The notes beneath the pieces are model-generated. The model searched no databases and had not been told where the DNA came from. It worked only from the letters and a program-made list of their open reading frames with translations. Of a stretch of 33,841 bases of DNA, positions 6,274-14,581 are shown in pieces. The stretch is from assembly GCA_028875185.1 (NCBI GenBank), contig JAPPFH010000019.1, positions 1 to 33,841 of the forward strand, in the 5' to 3' direction. The position numbers were made by a program, and so were the translations under genes. The stretch is from Chloroflexota bacterium. GTDB taxonomy: Bacteria; Chloroflexota; Anaerolineae; Aggregatilineales; Phototrophicaceae. The number at the start of each line of letters is the position of its first letter. Position 1 is the first letter of the stretch.

Positions 6274-8772
6274 TTAGTCGTCGTGTTGCGCGGCAACCTT
6301 CTCGGCACACTCGTATGAACGAGCGGATGAAGAATCGCCAATACACTCGCGATAACTGTCGATTTTAGCCTGCGCGCTCTCAAGTGCGGCTTCCAGTGGC
6401 ATATCTTTGACCACAACATTGTCGAAAGCTTCATTCAGCCAGCGTATCGCCGACCAGACATCCGCTTCTGGGAAGACGATCCTGTCCTCGTCAACCAATT
6501 GCCGGACTAAATCTTGGAAGAATTCCGGTCCGTTCGGCGCGATGGCGCTGGTAACCTCGTCGCGGTTTTCCAGATCGGTGCGCGCTGGCATGCCGCCGAA
6601 GATATCAGGCCGTCTTGACAAGGATCTAATCCAGTCGTAGCAAGCCTGTGGATAGGCGGTCTTGGCGTTGATATAACCAAGCCCGACAGAATAAGACAGG
6701 AGCGCGGTCTCGCCATAGTTGGGAAAACTGACCAGATTGTAGCCCGAGTCCTTTTGAAGAAAGTGGTCGCCTAAGTCATCAATGAAGATGGGATGATCGA
6801 CTTGCCTTATGCTCGAGGTCATGTGCAAACCGAGATTCGCGTAATCGCTGATGCCTTGACGGGCGTAGTCCAAGACTTTGCGCATCGCCGCAATGGTTTG
6901 TTCCGATGATAGGTCGAAGGATGTCGGTCTGGCGCTGAGATCCAGCGGGAAGCCGCCGTTGGCAGCGATTAGCAGCAGGAGATACTGGTTTCCCGAGCTG
7001 GGGCGAAGGACCGCCTTTTCGTCTTCGCTGCTGCTCCAGAGCGTGCGCAAAGTCCGGTCGAAGTCATCGGCTTGCCAGCCCGTCGACGGGAGCGGCAAGC
7101 CCTGCTCCTCGAAGGCGGCGCGATCGTAACGCAGCGCCAACGGATATATCGCGAGTGGATATCCCCACAAGACATCCTGATACTGCGCCTTCTCGAGCGC
7201 TGCCGGGACGAAGTCGCCCAGGTCAAAGGCCTCATCCGATTCTGTGAAGGGTTCAAGCCGGATGAGGCTGGAAATCGCCATCTGCGCCAGCCCCTTGTCA
7301 TCGCCGTAAAGGCAGTCAAATTCGTCCTCATATAGATTCCAGGAACCGGCCAGCGAGCCGATTTTGACGCGGCCGATATCGGGATGCTCCCGTACGAACG
7401 CCTTCGCATATTGCTTAATTGGTCGTTCCAGGCGCGATGGCGAGCTGTCCGTCAAACCAAAGCGGATGGTGATGCCGTCTATCGGGGCGAAATCAGACGG
7501 CGGCTTCTCGATGGTGATTCGCGCGTCGTAGGCGGCGGCCTCTTCAAGAGCGGCGCGAATGGATTGCTGGGATTCTCGCAGAATTTGCTCGATACTTTCG
7601 TCTTCAATTTGCGCAAAGTCGTAGGGCAGGCGATTGATGTAAAGGCTTTCCATCGGATCGAAGGCCTGAGGCAGCAACGCTTCATGGACCTGGCGAAAAT
7701 TGACGAAGTGGTCTTCGTAGCCGAAACTGCCGAGAGCTTGATCATAAATATCTTGACGCGCTGGCATCCCGCCACCGTATTCGCTGACCAGTTCAAATCG
7801 CCCTGTCAGGAACTTGGTCAAGGCATAAGACAGTTCCGGGTGCGTCGTCGCGCTGCTGACGGCGAAGCCATCAATTTGCAGAATCGTATGCCCGCCCGGC
7901 AGCGCCGTATACTCGAACTCGTGGCGCTCGCCCGACGACCAGGAGCCCCAATAGCTGGTGAGCAGCCCGGCGTAATCTTGATCCCAAAGATGGTCTTCAG
8001 ATTGGGCATACCAACCGTCCGCCCGCGCGGATTTCAATTGCTCATAGGCGGCGCGCAGACCGGCGTGGTCAAGTAAAGGCATTGATTCGCTATCGATTGA
8101 AGGAAGGCCCGCGAGGCTAGCGGCGAAATACGGCGCATGCGCATAGGGAGATTGCAGCGGCGCGACCCCCGTTTTCCTCATCAAGTTTTCCATAGTCTCG
8201 GCGAAAGTTCCCCAGGTCCAGTCCGCCTGAGGATAGGGCAGGCTCGCGCGGTCAAATACGTCTGGCTTGTAGCCCAACAGTCCCAGCCGCCAACTGGCCG
8301 GCATCGCCCAGGCGCCGCCGTCCCACTGAAATGCGTCGCGCACCTTGGGATAAATGGTCTCCGCCATATTAAATTCGGCATCGGCAGCGATGTAGGGCGC
8401 CAAATCCAATACAAGCCCGGCGCGCGTGTCAATCGGCGAAAGCCCTGAAATAGCGAAAACATCAGCGGCGCCCGCGAAGGATGCCAGATACGCGAAAGGA
8501 TCGGCATCTTCGCCTGCATGCTCATAGGGCAATGTCGGCGGATCAACCACCACCACATCCACATTGGGGTATGCTTCTTCAAAGGGGCGAAAGAAGCTCG
8601 TGGTCAACAGATCCGGCATTGGCCAGGTTGGCGCGAAAGCGATAACGATCTTTTCGGCGGCTTCCGCTGTTTGCGCCGCCGCTCCGGGCGCGCTCAGGCA
8701 GAGGAGAATGAGCGCAAGACAAAGGCTGAAGATCTTGATTTGGGGCTGTTTCTTTCCGCGAGCGATTAACAT
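6274..8772 (-). CDS. secreted protein with two tandem extracellular solute-binding domains
   Basis: The product (832 residues from this start) is about twice the length of an ABC-importer sugar-binding protein. A signal peptide (basic n-region, LALILLCLSA core, cleavage near AAAQ) is followed by two homologous type-1 solute-binding domains at about 38-420 and 430-800. Matching landmarks appear in both halves: WAMPASWRLGLLGY and WGYPLAIYPLALRY, then GGGMPARQDIYD and FGGMPARTDLEN. Their spacing suggests an ancient internal duplication. There is no lipobox Cys, so membrane anchoring is not evident. No permease or ATPase gene is adjacent. I chose the ATG at 8772 because GGAAGG lies 6 bases upstream; the frame is open to 8805. 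The ligand is unknown, and carbohydrate is inferred from the family. Confidence 0.85.
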   Translation of the reverse strand: MLIARGKKQPQIKIFSLCLALILLCLSAPGAAAQTAEAAEKIVIAFAPTWPMPDLLTTSFFRPFEEAYPNVDVVVVDPPTLPYEHAGEDADPFAYLASFAGAADVFAISGLSPIDTRAGLVLDLAPYIAADAEFNMAETIYPKVRDAFQWDGGAWAMPASWRLGLLGYKPDVFDRASLPYPQADWTWGTFAETMENLMRKTGVAPLQSPYAHAPYFAASLAGLPSIDSESMPLLDHAGLRAAYEQLKSARADGWYAQSEDHLWDQDYAGLLTSYWGSWSSGERHEFEYTALPGGHTILQIDGFAVSSATTHPELSYALTKFLTGRFELVSEYGGGMPARQDIYDQALGSFGYEDHFVNFRQVHEALLPQAFDPMESLYINRLPYDFAQIEDESIEQILRESQQSIRAALEEAAAYDARITIEKPPSDFAPIDGITIRFGLTDSSPSRLERPIKQYAKAFVREHPDIGRVKIGSLAGSWNLYEDEFDCLYGDDKGLAQMAISSLIRLEPFTESDEAFDLGDFVPAALEKAQYQDVLWGYPLAIYPLALRYDRAAFEEQGLPLPSTGWQADDFDRTLRTLWSSSEDEKAVLRPSSGNQYLLLLIAANGGFPLDLSARPTSFDLSSEQTIAAMRKVLDYARQGISDYANLGLHMTSSIRQVDHPIFIDDLGDHFLQKDSGYNLVSFPNYGETALLSYSVGLGYINAKTAYPQACYDWIRSLSRRPDIFGGMPARTDLENRDEVTSAIAPNGPEFFQDLVRQLVDEDRIVFPEADVWSAIRWLNEAFDNVVVKDMPLEAALESAQAKIDSYRECIGDSSSARSYECAEKVAAQHDD

Positions 8773-8860
8773 GAGCGTCCTTCCCATTGCTTTCATCTTC
8801 ATCATAGGCGAGATTACTGGGAATGCTCACTAAGTCTGGCTATTATGCACAAGTCAATTG

Positions 8861-8887
8861 CTGATATTATCAGTTATTTCTGAGAAA
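8861..8887. promoter_or_regulatory. two short palindromes upstream of the solute-binding gene
   Basis: CTGATATTATCAG (8861-8873) and TTTCTGAGAAA (8877-8887) are perfect dyads in the AT-rich gap of about 190 bases between the M20 peptidase stop and the solute-binding gene start. Their position about 90-115 bases upstream of the minus-strand gene suits an operator. No convincing -10/-35 pair could be fixed, and no known regulator motif is claimed. Confidence 0.3.
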
Positions 8888-8964
8888 TCCTGATCTTCAC
8901 TGAGCGCTTAACAGCCAAGCCGCTTGGGCGCACGCTCCTAAATTGACCGCTTGCAATTGCGCCC

Positions 8965-10350
8965 TTAGCCTCGCCGCCCCCCAAGCAAATCAATGAACTT
9001 GATCGTCGCCTGTATCCCGTTGTAGAAGTTCTGCAAGACGATATTCTCGTTGGGTCCGTGCGCGCGGCCGCTCTTCAGCCCGTAGCTCATGATCACGACT
9101 TCCTTCGCCACTTTCATGCATTCGAAAGTTATTGGCACACTGCCGCCGGCGCGCTCGAATACCGGCTCGACGCCCCAAGCGTAGGCGTAAGCCGCGGCCG
9201 CCGATTGCATCGCCAAGCCGTCGACATCCAGCAGTACGGCTTCGGCGCCCATGCCACCGAACTTGAAGTCGATAGTCACCGTATCCGGAGCGATGCGCTT
9301 TATATGCTCGACCACGCAGTTGAGCGCGCGCTCGGGATCCTGACGCGGAACGAGACGGCAGGTAATCTTGGCGAAGGCGCGCGCGGGCAGCACCGTTTTC
9401 ATGCCATCGCCGGTGTAACCGCCATGGATGCCATTGATCTCTAGCGTCGGGCGCGCTCCCAGCCGCTCGGGCAAGCTATATTCCGATTCACCCCAAAGCG
9501 CCGGCGCGCTAACGACATCGTCCCATTCCGCTTGCATGTAAGGCTCGACCTTTTCCAGCAGGGCGCGGTCTTGCGCCGTTACCGCCGCCACATCATCGTG
9601 AAAGCCAGGCACGGTTACTGCGCCGTTTCCATCATGCAGCTGCGCCAGGATCTCGCATAGCGCTTGAATCGGATTGTGCACCGAGCCGCCCCAATGCCCG
9701 CTGTGCAAATCGCTGACCGGCGCGGAAACATGCAATTCAAGCGCGGTGACCCCACGCAAGCCATAGGTGAGGCTCGGCTGATCTGGCGCCAGGATCGCGC
9801 CATCGGAGATCATGGCGATATCGGCCGCCAGGCGCTCGGGATGCGCCGCGATGAAGGCGTTGATGTTTTCGGAACCGGACTCTTCCTCGCCTTCCAGCAC
9901 AACTCTGATATTGACCTTGGGCTTGGCATCGCTAGCCAGCCACGATTCCACCGCCTTCAAGTTGGACATAACGTGCAGCTTGCTATCGACCGCGCCGCGG
10001 CAATACAGTTTCCCGTCTTTGATGGTGGGCTCGAAGGGCTCAGTGACCCAGCCGTCAGCGACTTCGGCCGGCTGCACATCATAATGGCAGTAGATCAAAA
10101 TCGTTGGCGCGTCGGCGCCAGCGCCATCCCATTCGCCCAGCACCAGCGGGCAGCGCCCCTCCGGCATCAAGATGACTTCGGCGCGATCCATGCCGATACG
10201 CAGCATCATCTCGCGCAGCCACTCGGCGGCGCGCGCCACGTCTTTCGCGTGCTGCGGCTGTGTGCTGATCGTGCGGATGCGCAGCAGCTCCTGATACTCG
10301 TCGAGGAAGCGTTCCTGATTCGATTTCGCGTATTGATATGGATTTACCAT
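8965..10350 (-). CDS. M20 family metallopeptidase / dipeptidase
   Basis: This is a zinc-dependent exopeptidase or amidohydrolase (461 residues) of the M20 family, the PepV/CNDP-like group that hydrolyses dipeptides or acylated amino acids in the cytoplasm. Metal ligands can be followed: His89-x-Asp91 in CHYDVQP, Asp122 in RGAVDSK (bridging), the Glu pair near 155 in LEGEEESGS, an Asp in MISDG, and the C-terminal His in RAHGPNE. The lid domain carries DLHSGHWGG and GYTGDGMKTVLPA. The bridging motif is DSKLH instead of the common DDKGQ. No signal peptide is present. The start is ATG with a modest AAGGCGG about 10 bases upstream. It is divergent from the DEAD-box helicase across 161 bases. The exact substrate is not determined. 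Confidence 0.92.
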   Translation of the reverse strand: MVNPYQYAKSNQERFLDEYQELLRIRTISTQPQHAKDVARAAEWLREMMLRIGMDRAEVILMPEGRCPLVLGEWDGAGADAPTILIYCHYDVQPAEVADGWVTEPFEPTIKDGKLYCRGAVDSKLHVMSNLKAVESWLASDAKPKVNIRVVLEGEEESGSENINAFIAAHPERLAADIAMISDGAILAPDQPSLTYGLRGVTALELHVSAPVSDLHSGHWGGSVHNPIQALCEILAQLHDGNGAVTVPGFHDDVAAVTAQDRALLEKVEPYMQAEWDDVVSAPALWGESEYSLPERLGARPTLEINGIHGGYTGDGMKTVLPARAFAKITCRLVPRQDPERALNCVVEHIKRIAPDTVTIDFKFGGMGAEAVLLDVDGLAMQSAAAAYAYAWGVEPVFERAGGSVPITFECMKVAKEVVIMSYGLKSGRAHGPNENIVLQNFYNGIQATIKFIDLLGGRRG

Positions 10351-10511
10351 AGTCCCGTTCCGCCTTGGCGCATTTACTGGCTAATGCCCGCATCATACAC
10401 CAGACAAGTGAGGATTCGTATGCGCTGGATTGTCGGTCTAGTAAAATCGGCGGAAGTGTTAGAAACTCTATTGTTGCCCCCATAGTTTGACATCGAGAAA
10501 CCCATACCAAC

Positions 10512-11756
10512 ATGACATTCAAAAACCTGCAATTAAACAGCGCCATGCTGCGCGCGGTTAAACGCGTCGGGTATAGCGAACCAACACCGATTCAGCGGCG
10601 GACCATCCCTCATATCCTGAACGGTCAGGATATTGTTGGCTGTGCCCAAACGGGCTCCGGCAAAACAGCCGCTTTTGCTTTGCCTATCGTACAGATGCTG
10701 GAGCCGGAACGCGGCAAACGGCGTATCCGCGTTCTTGTGCTGGCGCCCACCCGCGAATTAGCCGCTCAAATTGATGAAGAATTCGGTAAATTCAGCCACG
10801 AGAGCTCCTTACGCCACGTGGCGATCTTTGGCGGCGTCGGCCAGCAGCCGCAAGTCGATTCCTTACGGCGCGGCGTCGATATCGTCGTGGCGACGCCTGG
10901 ACGCTTGCAAGATCTGATTGACCAGGGCTACGTCCGGCTGGATCAAGTTGAATACTTCGTGCTGGATGAAGCCGACCGCATGCTGGATATGGGCTTCATC
11001 AATGATGTCAAGCGCATCATCAAACGCTTGCCGAAAGCGCGCCAGACCATGCTGTTTTCAGCAACGATGCCGCAGGCGATTCAAGACTTGAGCAAGAGTA
11101 TTCTGACGGATCCCGTCAAAGTAGAAGCCAATCCACATTCGACCACGGTCGAGAATGTCGCGCAGTCCATCTATTTTGTAGAAGGGGGAGACAAGCGCGC
11201 TCTGCTCAAACATATCTTGCAAGATCCGGCTTCCGTGCGCGTTCTGGTTTTTACGCGCACCAAGCATCGCGCGAACAGGCTGGCGCAGCAATTGAACCGC
11301 GCCCGCATTCCCGCCGAAGCGATCCACGGAAACAAATCGCAGACGGCGCGCACAAAGGCTTTAGCCAGGTTCAAGTCGGGCCAAACCGCCGTCCTGGTCG
11401 CGACTGATATCGCCGCGCGGGGCTTGGATATCGAATCCGTGTCCCACGTCATCAATTTCGATTTGCCCAATATCCCGGAAAGTTATGTGCATCGCATCGG
11501 CCGAACCGCGCGCGCCGGCGCATCTGGTATCGCGTATTCATTCTGCGATGTCAACGAACGGAAGTTCTTGCGCGATATCGAATCCCTAATCCGCCAGCCA
11601 ATCGCGGTGGTCGGCGAGCATCCGTACATGTCAACGATCAAACCGCCACAAGCGCCGACCGCCGAACGCAAAGCGCCGAACGGAAACCGCAGCCGGCGAG
11701 GACGGCGTTCACGGGCAAGAGACCGTTCCCGCGTTTCGCATCACCGCGCGAGTTAA
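10512..11756 (+). CDS. rhlE: DEAD-box ATP-dependent RNA helicase (RhlE-like)
   Basis: This is an RNA-unwinding ATPase that likely acts in ribosome assembly or RNA decay. Helicase motifs are complete and in order: the Q motif (GYSEPTPIQ), Walker A AQTGSGKT at 45-52, PTRELA, GG, TPGR, DEAD, SAT, then RecA domain 2 with VFTRTK, ATDIAARGLDI and HRIGRTARAG. The length (414) and the short Arg-rich tail (SRRGRRSRARDRSR) fit the RhlE subgroup. The basic tail would help RNA binding. The ATG has no strong ribosome site. The gene stands alone on the plus strand, 49 bases before the GH4 gene. The RhlE subclass is an inference from overall pattern. Confidence 0.93.
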   Translation: MTFKNLQLNSAMLRAVKRVGYSEPTPIQRRTIPHILNGQDIVGCAQTGSGKTAAFALPIVQMLEPERGKRRIRVLVLAPTRELAAQIDEEFGKFSHESSLRHVAIFGGVGQQPQVDSLRRGVDIVVATPGRLQDLIDQGYVRLDQVEYFVLDEADRMLDMGFINDVKRIIKRLPKARQTMLFSATMPQAIQDLSKSILTDPVKVEANPHSTTVENVAQSIYFVEGGDKRALLKHILQDPASVRVLVFTRTKHRANRLAQQLNRARIPAEAIHGNKSQTARTKALARFKSGQTAVLVATDIAARGLDIESVSHVINFDLPNIPESYVHRIGRTARAGASGIAYSFCDVNERKFLRDIESLIRQPIAVVGEHPYMSTIKPPQAPTAERKAPNGNRSRRGRRSRARDRSRVSHHRAS

Positions 11757-11805
11757 CAGAGCCGGGCATACAGCCTAGCTCGACTGCCAAGCGGAGGAGC
11801 AAGAC

Positions 11806-13215
11806 ATGAGCGACTTGCAGCAGCCCAAGGTCGTCGTCATCGGCGCGGGCAGCCTATTCTTTGGCCGGCAAGCGATTTGGCAGATGACGACTTCGCCGCA
11901 TCTCAATGGCGGTACGCTGGCGCTTGTCGATAAAGACCCGGCGCGCATCGAGAAGATGGGGCGGCTGGCGGAAATGGCAGTTGCGGAAACCGGCGTTTCA
12001 TTGCAGTTGGAGACGGCTTCCGATTGGCGCGATGCGCTCCCCGGCGCCGATTTTGTCGTGCTCAGCTTTGCCGCCGATACCGTGCGATATCGCGGGCTGG
12101 ATTGCCGGATCAGCGAAAAATACGGTGTGCGCATGTGCAGCGGCGATACGATTGGTCCTGGCGGCATATTCCGCGCCATGCGAGAATTGCCGCTGATCAT
12201 GGATTGCATCTCCGATATCGAGCGCCTCTGCCCCGAGGCTTGGGTCATCAACTACATCAATCCGAGCGCGGTCCATGGCATGGCGATCGCGCGATACGCG
12301 CCAGAGGTCAAGAGCTTCGCCCTTTGCGATTCTCTGCACATGCCCCATATCAAGATGCGTTATGCGCAATACGCCGGTCTCATCAGCGAGGCTTCGGAAT
12401 GGAATGCCGCGCTAGACGCCGACTTCGACCTGCGCATCGCCGGCGTCAACCACTTCACCTGGATGTTGCAGGCGGAATATCGGGGCCGCGATATTACCGC
12501 GCCAATCGCCGAGCGCCTGCGCCGCGGCACGGCGCATCAATCGATGGATGGCGACCTTAGCGCGAAGGCGCTGCATAACGATGCCATCGGCTATCAGCTC
12601 TACGAGATATTTGGCTTCGTACCCGTCTGCGTCTCGCATACCAAGGAATACGTCCGCTTCTATCAAGGGCATGGCCTGCTGCCCGATGAGATTCCGCCGC
12701 TGCTGATTTGGGAGACGGATACGCGTTATGCGCGCCATGAGGCTATGTGGCAGCAGGTCGATGACTTCATCAGCGGCGCCAGGCCGATAAGCGAATTCAT
12801 GACGGCGCTCGGTCCGGACCATGCCACTGACATTATCGAGAACATGGTCGGCGGGCTTGATCGTCCCTTCTACATCAACACCGCTAATCGCGGCGCGGTA
12901 GACAATATGGCGGACGACGCCTTTCTCGAATTGCTCTGCGATGTCGATATGGGCGGACCGCGCCCGCGCCCGGTCGGCGAGATGCCGCGGGGATTGCGGG
13001 GCATGCAGGAAGTCGTGCTCGATACGCATGAACTCACGGCGGAAGCCATCGTCAAAGCCGATTATGGCTTGCTCCGCCGGGCGCTGATGACCGACCCGCT
13101 GACCAATTCAATCGCCGATGCCGATGCGATTCTGCGCGAGCTGCTGGCGGCTGAACGCGATGCCTTGCCCGATCAATGGTACATCGGGGGCTTATCGCCG
13201 GCATTCGTCGGCTGA
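11806..13215 (+). CDS. glycoside hydrolase family 4 (alpha-galactosidase/alpha-glucosidase type)
   Basis: Family 4 enzymes cleave glycosides by an NAD- and Mn-dependent oxidation-elimination mechanism. The N-terminal Rossmann motif VVVIGAGSLFFG, the VDKDPAR segment, the NYINPS motif with a downstream Cys (ALCDSLH) and the metal His in GVNHFTW are all present. The length (469) is typical. A strong GGAGGAG ribosome site precedes the ATG. The sugar (galactose, glucose or uronic acid) cannot be decided from sequence. The last 43 bases overlap the end of the convergent Gfo/Idh/MocA gene, and both reading frames look genuine. Neighbouring sugar-type genes suggest carbohydrate use, but no transporter is next to it. 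Confidence 0.9.
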   Translation: MSDLQQPKVVVIGAGSLFFGRQAIWQMTTSPHLNGGTLALVDKDPARIEKMGRLAEMAVAETGVSLQLETASDWRDALPGADFVVLSFAADTVRYRGLDCRISEKYGVRMCSGDTIGPGGIFRAMRELPLIMDCISDIERLCPEAWVINYINPSAVHGMAIARYAPEVKSFALCDSLHMPHIKMRYAQYAGLISEASEWNAALDADFDLRIAGVNHFTWMLQAEYRGRDITAPIAERLRRGTAHQSMDGDLSAKALHNDAIGYQLYEIFGFVPVCVSHTKEYVRFYQGHGLLPDEIPPLLIWETDTRYARHEAMWQQVDDFISGARPISEFMTALGPDHATDIIENMVGGLDRPFYINTANRGAVDNMADDAFLELLCDVDMGGPRPRPVGEMPRGLRGMQEVVLDTHELTAEAIVKADYGLLRRALMTDPLTNSIADADAILRELLAAERDALPDQWYIGGLSPAFVG

Positions 13216-14186
13216 GGTTTCCCCGTCTCCGCCGAGCGTATCGCTGCTTGGGCGACGACCAGCGACATATAACCATCCCAAGCCGAGGGACCGGTCGCTT
13301 CATTCCGCCGTATCGCGTCGATCCAATCTTGTACTTCATCAACGTAGGCTTGGGGGAAGCGCTCGGGCCAATTTGGCGTAATAGCGCGGGAAAGCGTCCC
13401 CGATTGGCGCAAAGCCGGGCTCGGGTGGCTGGCGGTCGTCAAGCGTCCCGTTTCGCCCGTCACCTCAACAGTCACTTCGTAGCCATAACCGGAGTCGCCG
13501 TTGTATTCCAGGCTGCCGATGGCGCCACTCTCGAAGATCACCTGAATATCAGCCAGGCGCGCGCTTCGCGGACGGGCGGGGTCGGCCGGCGCCCACTGCA
13601 CATAGGCGCTGCGGATCTCGTCGCCCATAATCCAACGCGCCGAGTGAATATCGTGGATCAGCGAATTGGTGATCACCGATTCGATCGTCAATTTGCGGCG
13701 GAAGACGGGATTGATATGTACGCCGCGGAACTTCAGCGCCGCGCCGATTGCGCCGCCCTGCAGCAAGTCGACCAGGTCTCGGTGGGCATGGTCATACTCA
13801 CGCATAAAGCCGACCTGCAGCAGGCGCCGCCCGACAGCCAGCTCGGCTCGGACGACGCGCTCGGCATCGATCATAGTCGTCGCCAGCGGCTTTTCACAGA
13901 GCACTGGCTTGCCCGCTTCCAGGCAGGCGATGGCGAAGTCGGCATGGGTGTGGTCGGTCGAGGCGATTAGAACGGCGTCCACAGTTGGGTCGCTGATTAA
14001 TTCGCCGGCGTCGGCATAGACGCGCGCGCCACCGCAGCCGGCCGCCACCGCATTCGCCCGCTCCTGGTCGATATCCATCACGGCGACTACCGTCGCGCCG
14101 AGCGTGCGCCGCATCAGATTCTCGGTGTGCACGCCCCCGATAGCGCCGGTCCCGATCACGCCGACCTTAGTATTCTCGCTGCCCAT
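13173..14186 (-). CDS. Gfo/Idh/MocA family oxidoreductase (inositol/sugar dehydrogenase-like)
   Basis: This is an NAD(P)-dependent dehydrogenase acting on a sugar, inositol or sugar-derived substrate. The N-terminal VGVIGTGAIGGVH is the dinucleotide site. ASTDHTH and CEKPLA supply the conserved Lys of the family. SLIHDIHSARWIMGD carries the D-x-x-H pair typical of inositol-dehydrogenase-like members. The frame opens with a TTG 18 bases earlier, but I prefer the ATG at 14186 (337 residues), which has GGAGAGG at a proper distance. The gene converges with the GH4 gene and overlaps its end by 43 bases. The substrate is unassigned; a GH4 neighbour is consistent with sugar metabolism. Confidence 0.9.
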   Translation of the reverse strand: MGSENTKVGVIGTGAIGGVHTENLMRRTLGATVVAVMDIDQERANAVAAGCGGARVYADAGELISDPTVDAVLIASTDHTHADFAIACLEAGKPVLCEKPLATTMIDAERVVRAELAVGRRLLQVGFMREYDHAHRDLVDLLQGGAIGAALKFRGVHINPVFRRKLTIESVITNSLIHDIHSARWIMGDEIRSAYVQWAPADPARPRSARLADIQVIFESGAIGSLEYNGDSGYGYEVTVEVTGETGRLTTASHPSPALRQSGTLSRAITPNWPERFPQAYVDEVQDWIDAIRRNEATGPSAWDGYMSLVVAQAAIRSAETGKPQPTNAGDKPPMYH

Positions 14187-14342
14187 GCCGATTGTCCTCT
14201 CCAACTGTCCGATTTTCTCGGCTGCAATAGTCCGCGGATTCTAACAGCGTAGCCCTCCAACGCAAAACCGGGCGCCGTACATGACCGAAGTGGTTGTCTT
14301 ATCGATGAACGTGCCAGACTCCAAATTCAATCGTAGCGAAAC

Positions 14343-14420
14343 CTGTAGGGGCGACTCTGTGAGTCGCCCTAAAGCGCGCATAATGACATGAGCGGGCGAG
14401 TCACCGCCTCGCCCCTACAG
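14343..14420. repeat. palindromic repeat element, GTAGGGGCGA type (78 bp)
   Basis: The element is bounded by 12-bp perfect inverted ends (CTGTAGGGGCGA at 14343 and TCGCCCCTACAG ending at 14420). Two inner hairpins lie within: GGGCGACT/AGTCGCCC with a 5-base loop, and GGGCGAG/CTCGCCC with a 7-base loop. The same architecture recurs at 19972-20102 and 33728-33801. It lies in the 395-base gap between the Gfo/Idh/MocA start and hyuA. The rest of that gap holds the hyuA promoter and no gene. Confidence 0.8.
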
Positions 14421-14508
14421 AGTCTTATATTTTCGGATTGGTTTCTTTGTACAATCTTCGCCAACCGCGTATCGCCTTAAACTGCGCCATTCTTGTTTCC
14501 CCGCCTGC

Positions 14509-14537
14509 TTGACAGCCACCAGCGCAACTCTTATGAT
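14509..14537 (+). promoter_or_regulatory. sigma70-type promoter for hyuA operon
   Basis: The -35 box TTGACA (14509-14514) and the -10 box TATGAT (14532-14537) are separated by exactly 17 bases. Transcription would start near 14544, giving a leader of about 38 bases before the hyuA ATG. This is the best consensus promoter in the window. Confidence 0.65.
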
Positions 14538-14581
14538 GATGCGCGAAATTATTTGCCATCCAGCCCGAGGATCCTGCGCCT

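Noticed and set aside
7384-8076. Plus-strand ORF of 230 codons inside the solute-binding gene
   Set aside because: It is fully antisense to a gene with a signal peptide and two recognisable domains. There is no ribosome site and no recognisable motif.
9664-10485. Plus-strand ORF of 273 codons opposite the M20 peptidase
   Set aside because: Shadow of the M20 gene. The peptidase carries all metal-ligand motifs, while this frame shows none.
10488-10493. TTGACA just upstream of the helicase gene as a -35 box
   Set aside because: A -10 box 17 bases on would fall at the start codon, and no TATAAT-like sequence is there.
14343-14420. CRISPR-like repeats from the GTAGGGGCGA palindromes
   Set aside because: The copies are scattered and not regularly spaced with unique spacers, and no cas genes are present. 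They fit REP/MITE-like palindromes instead.
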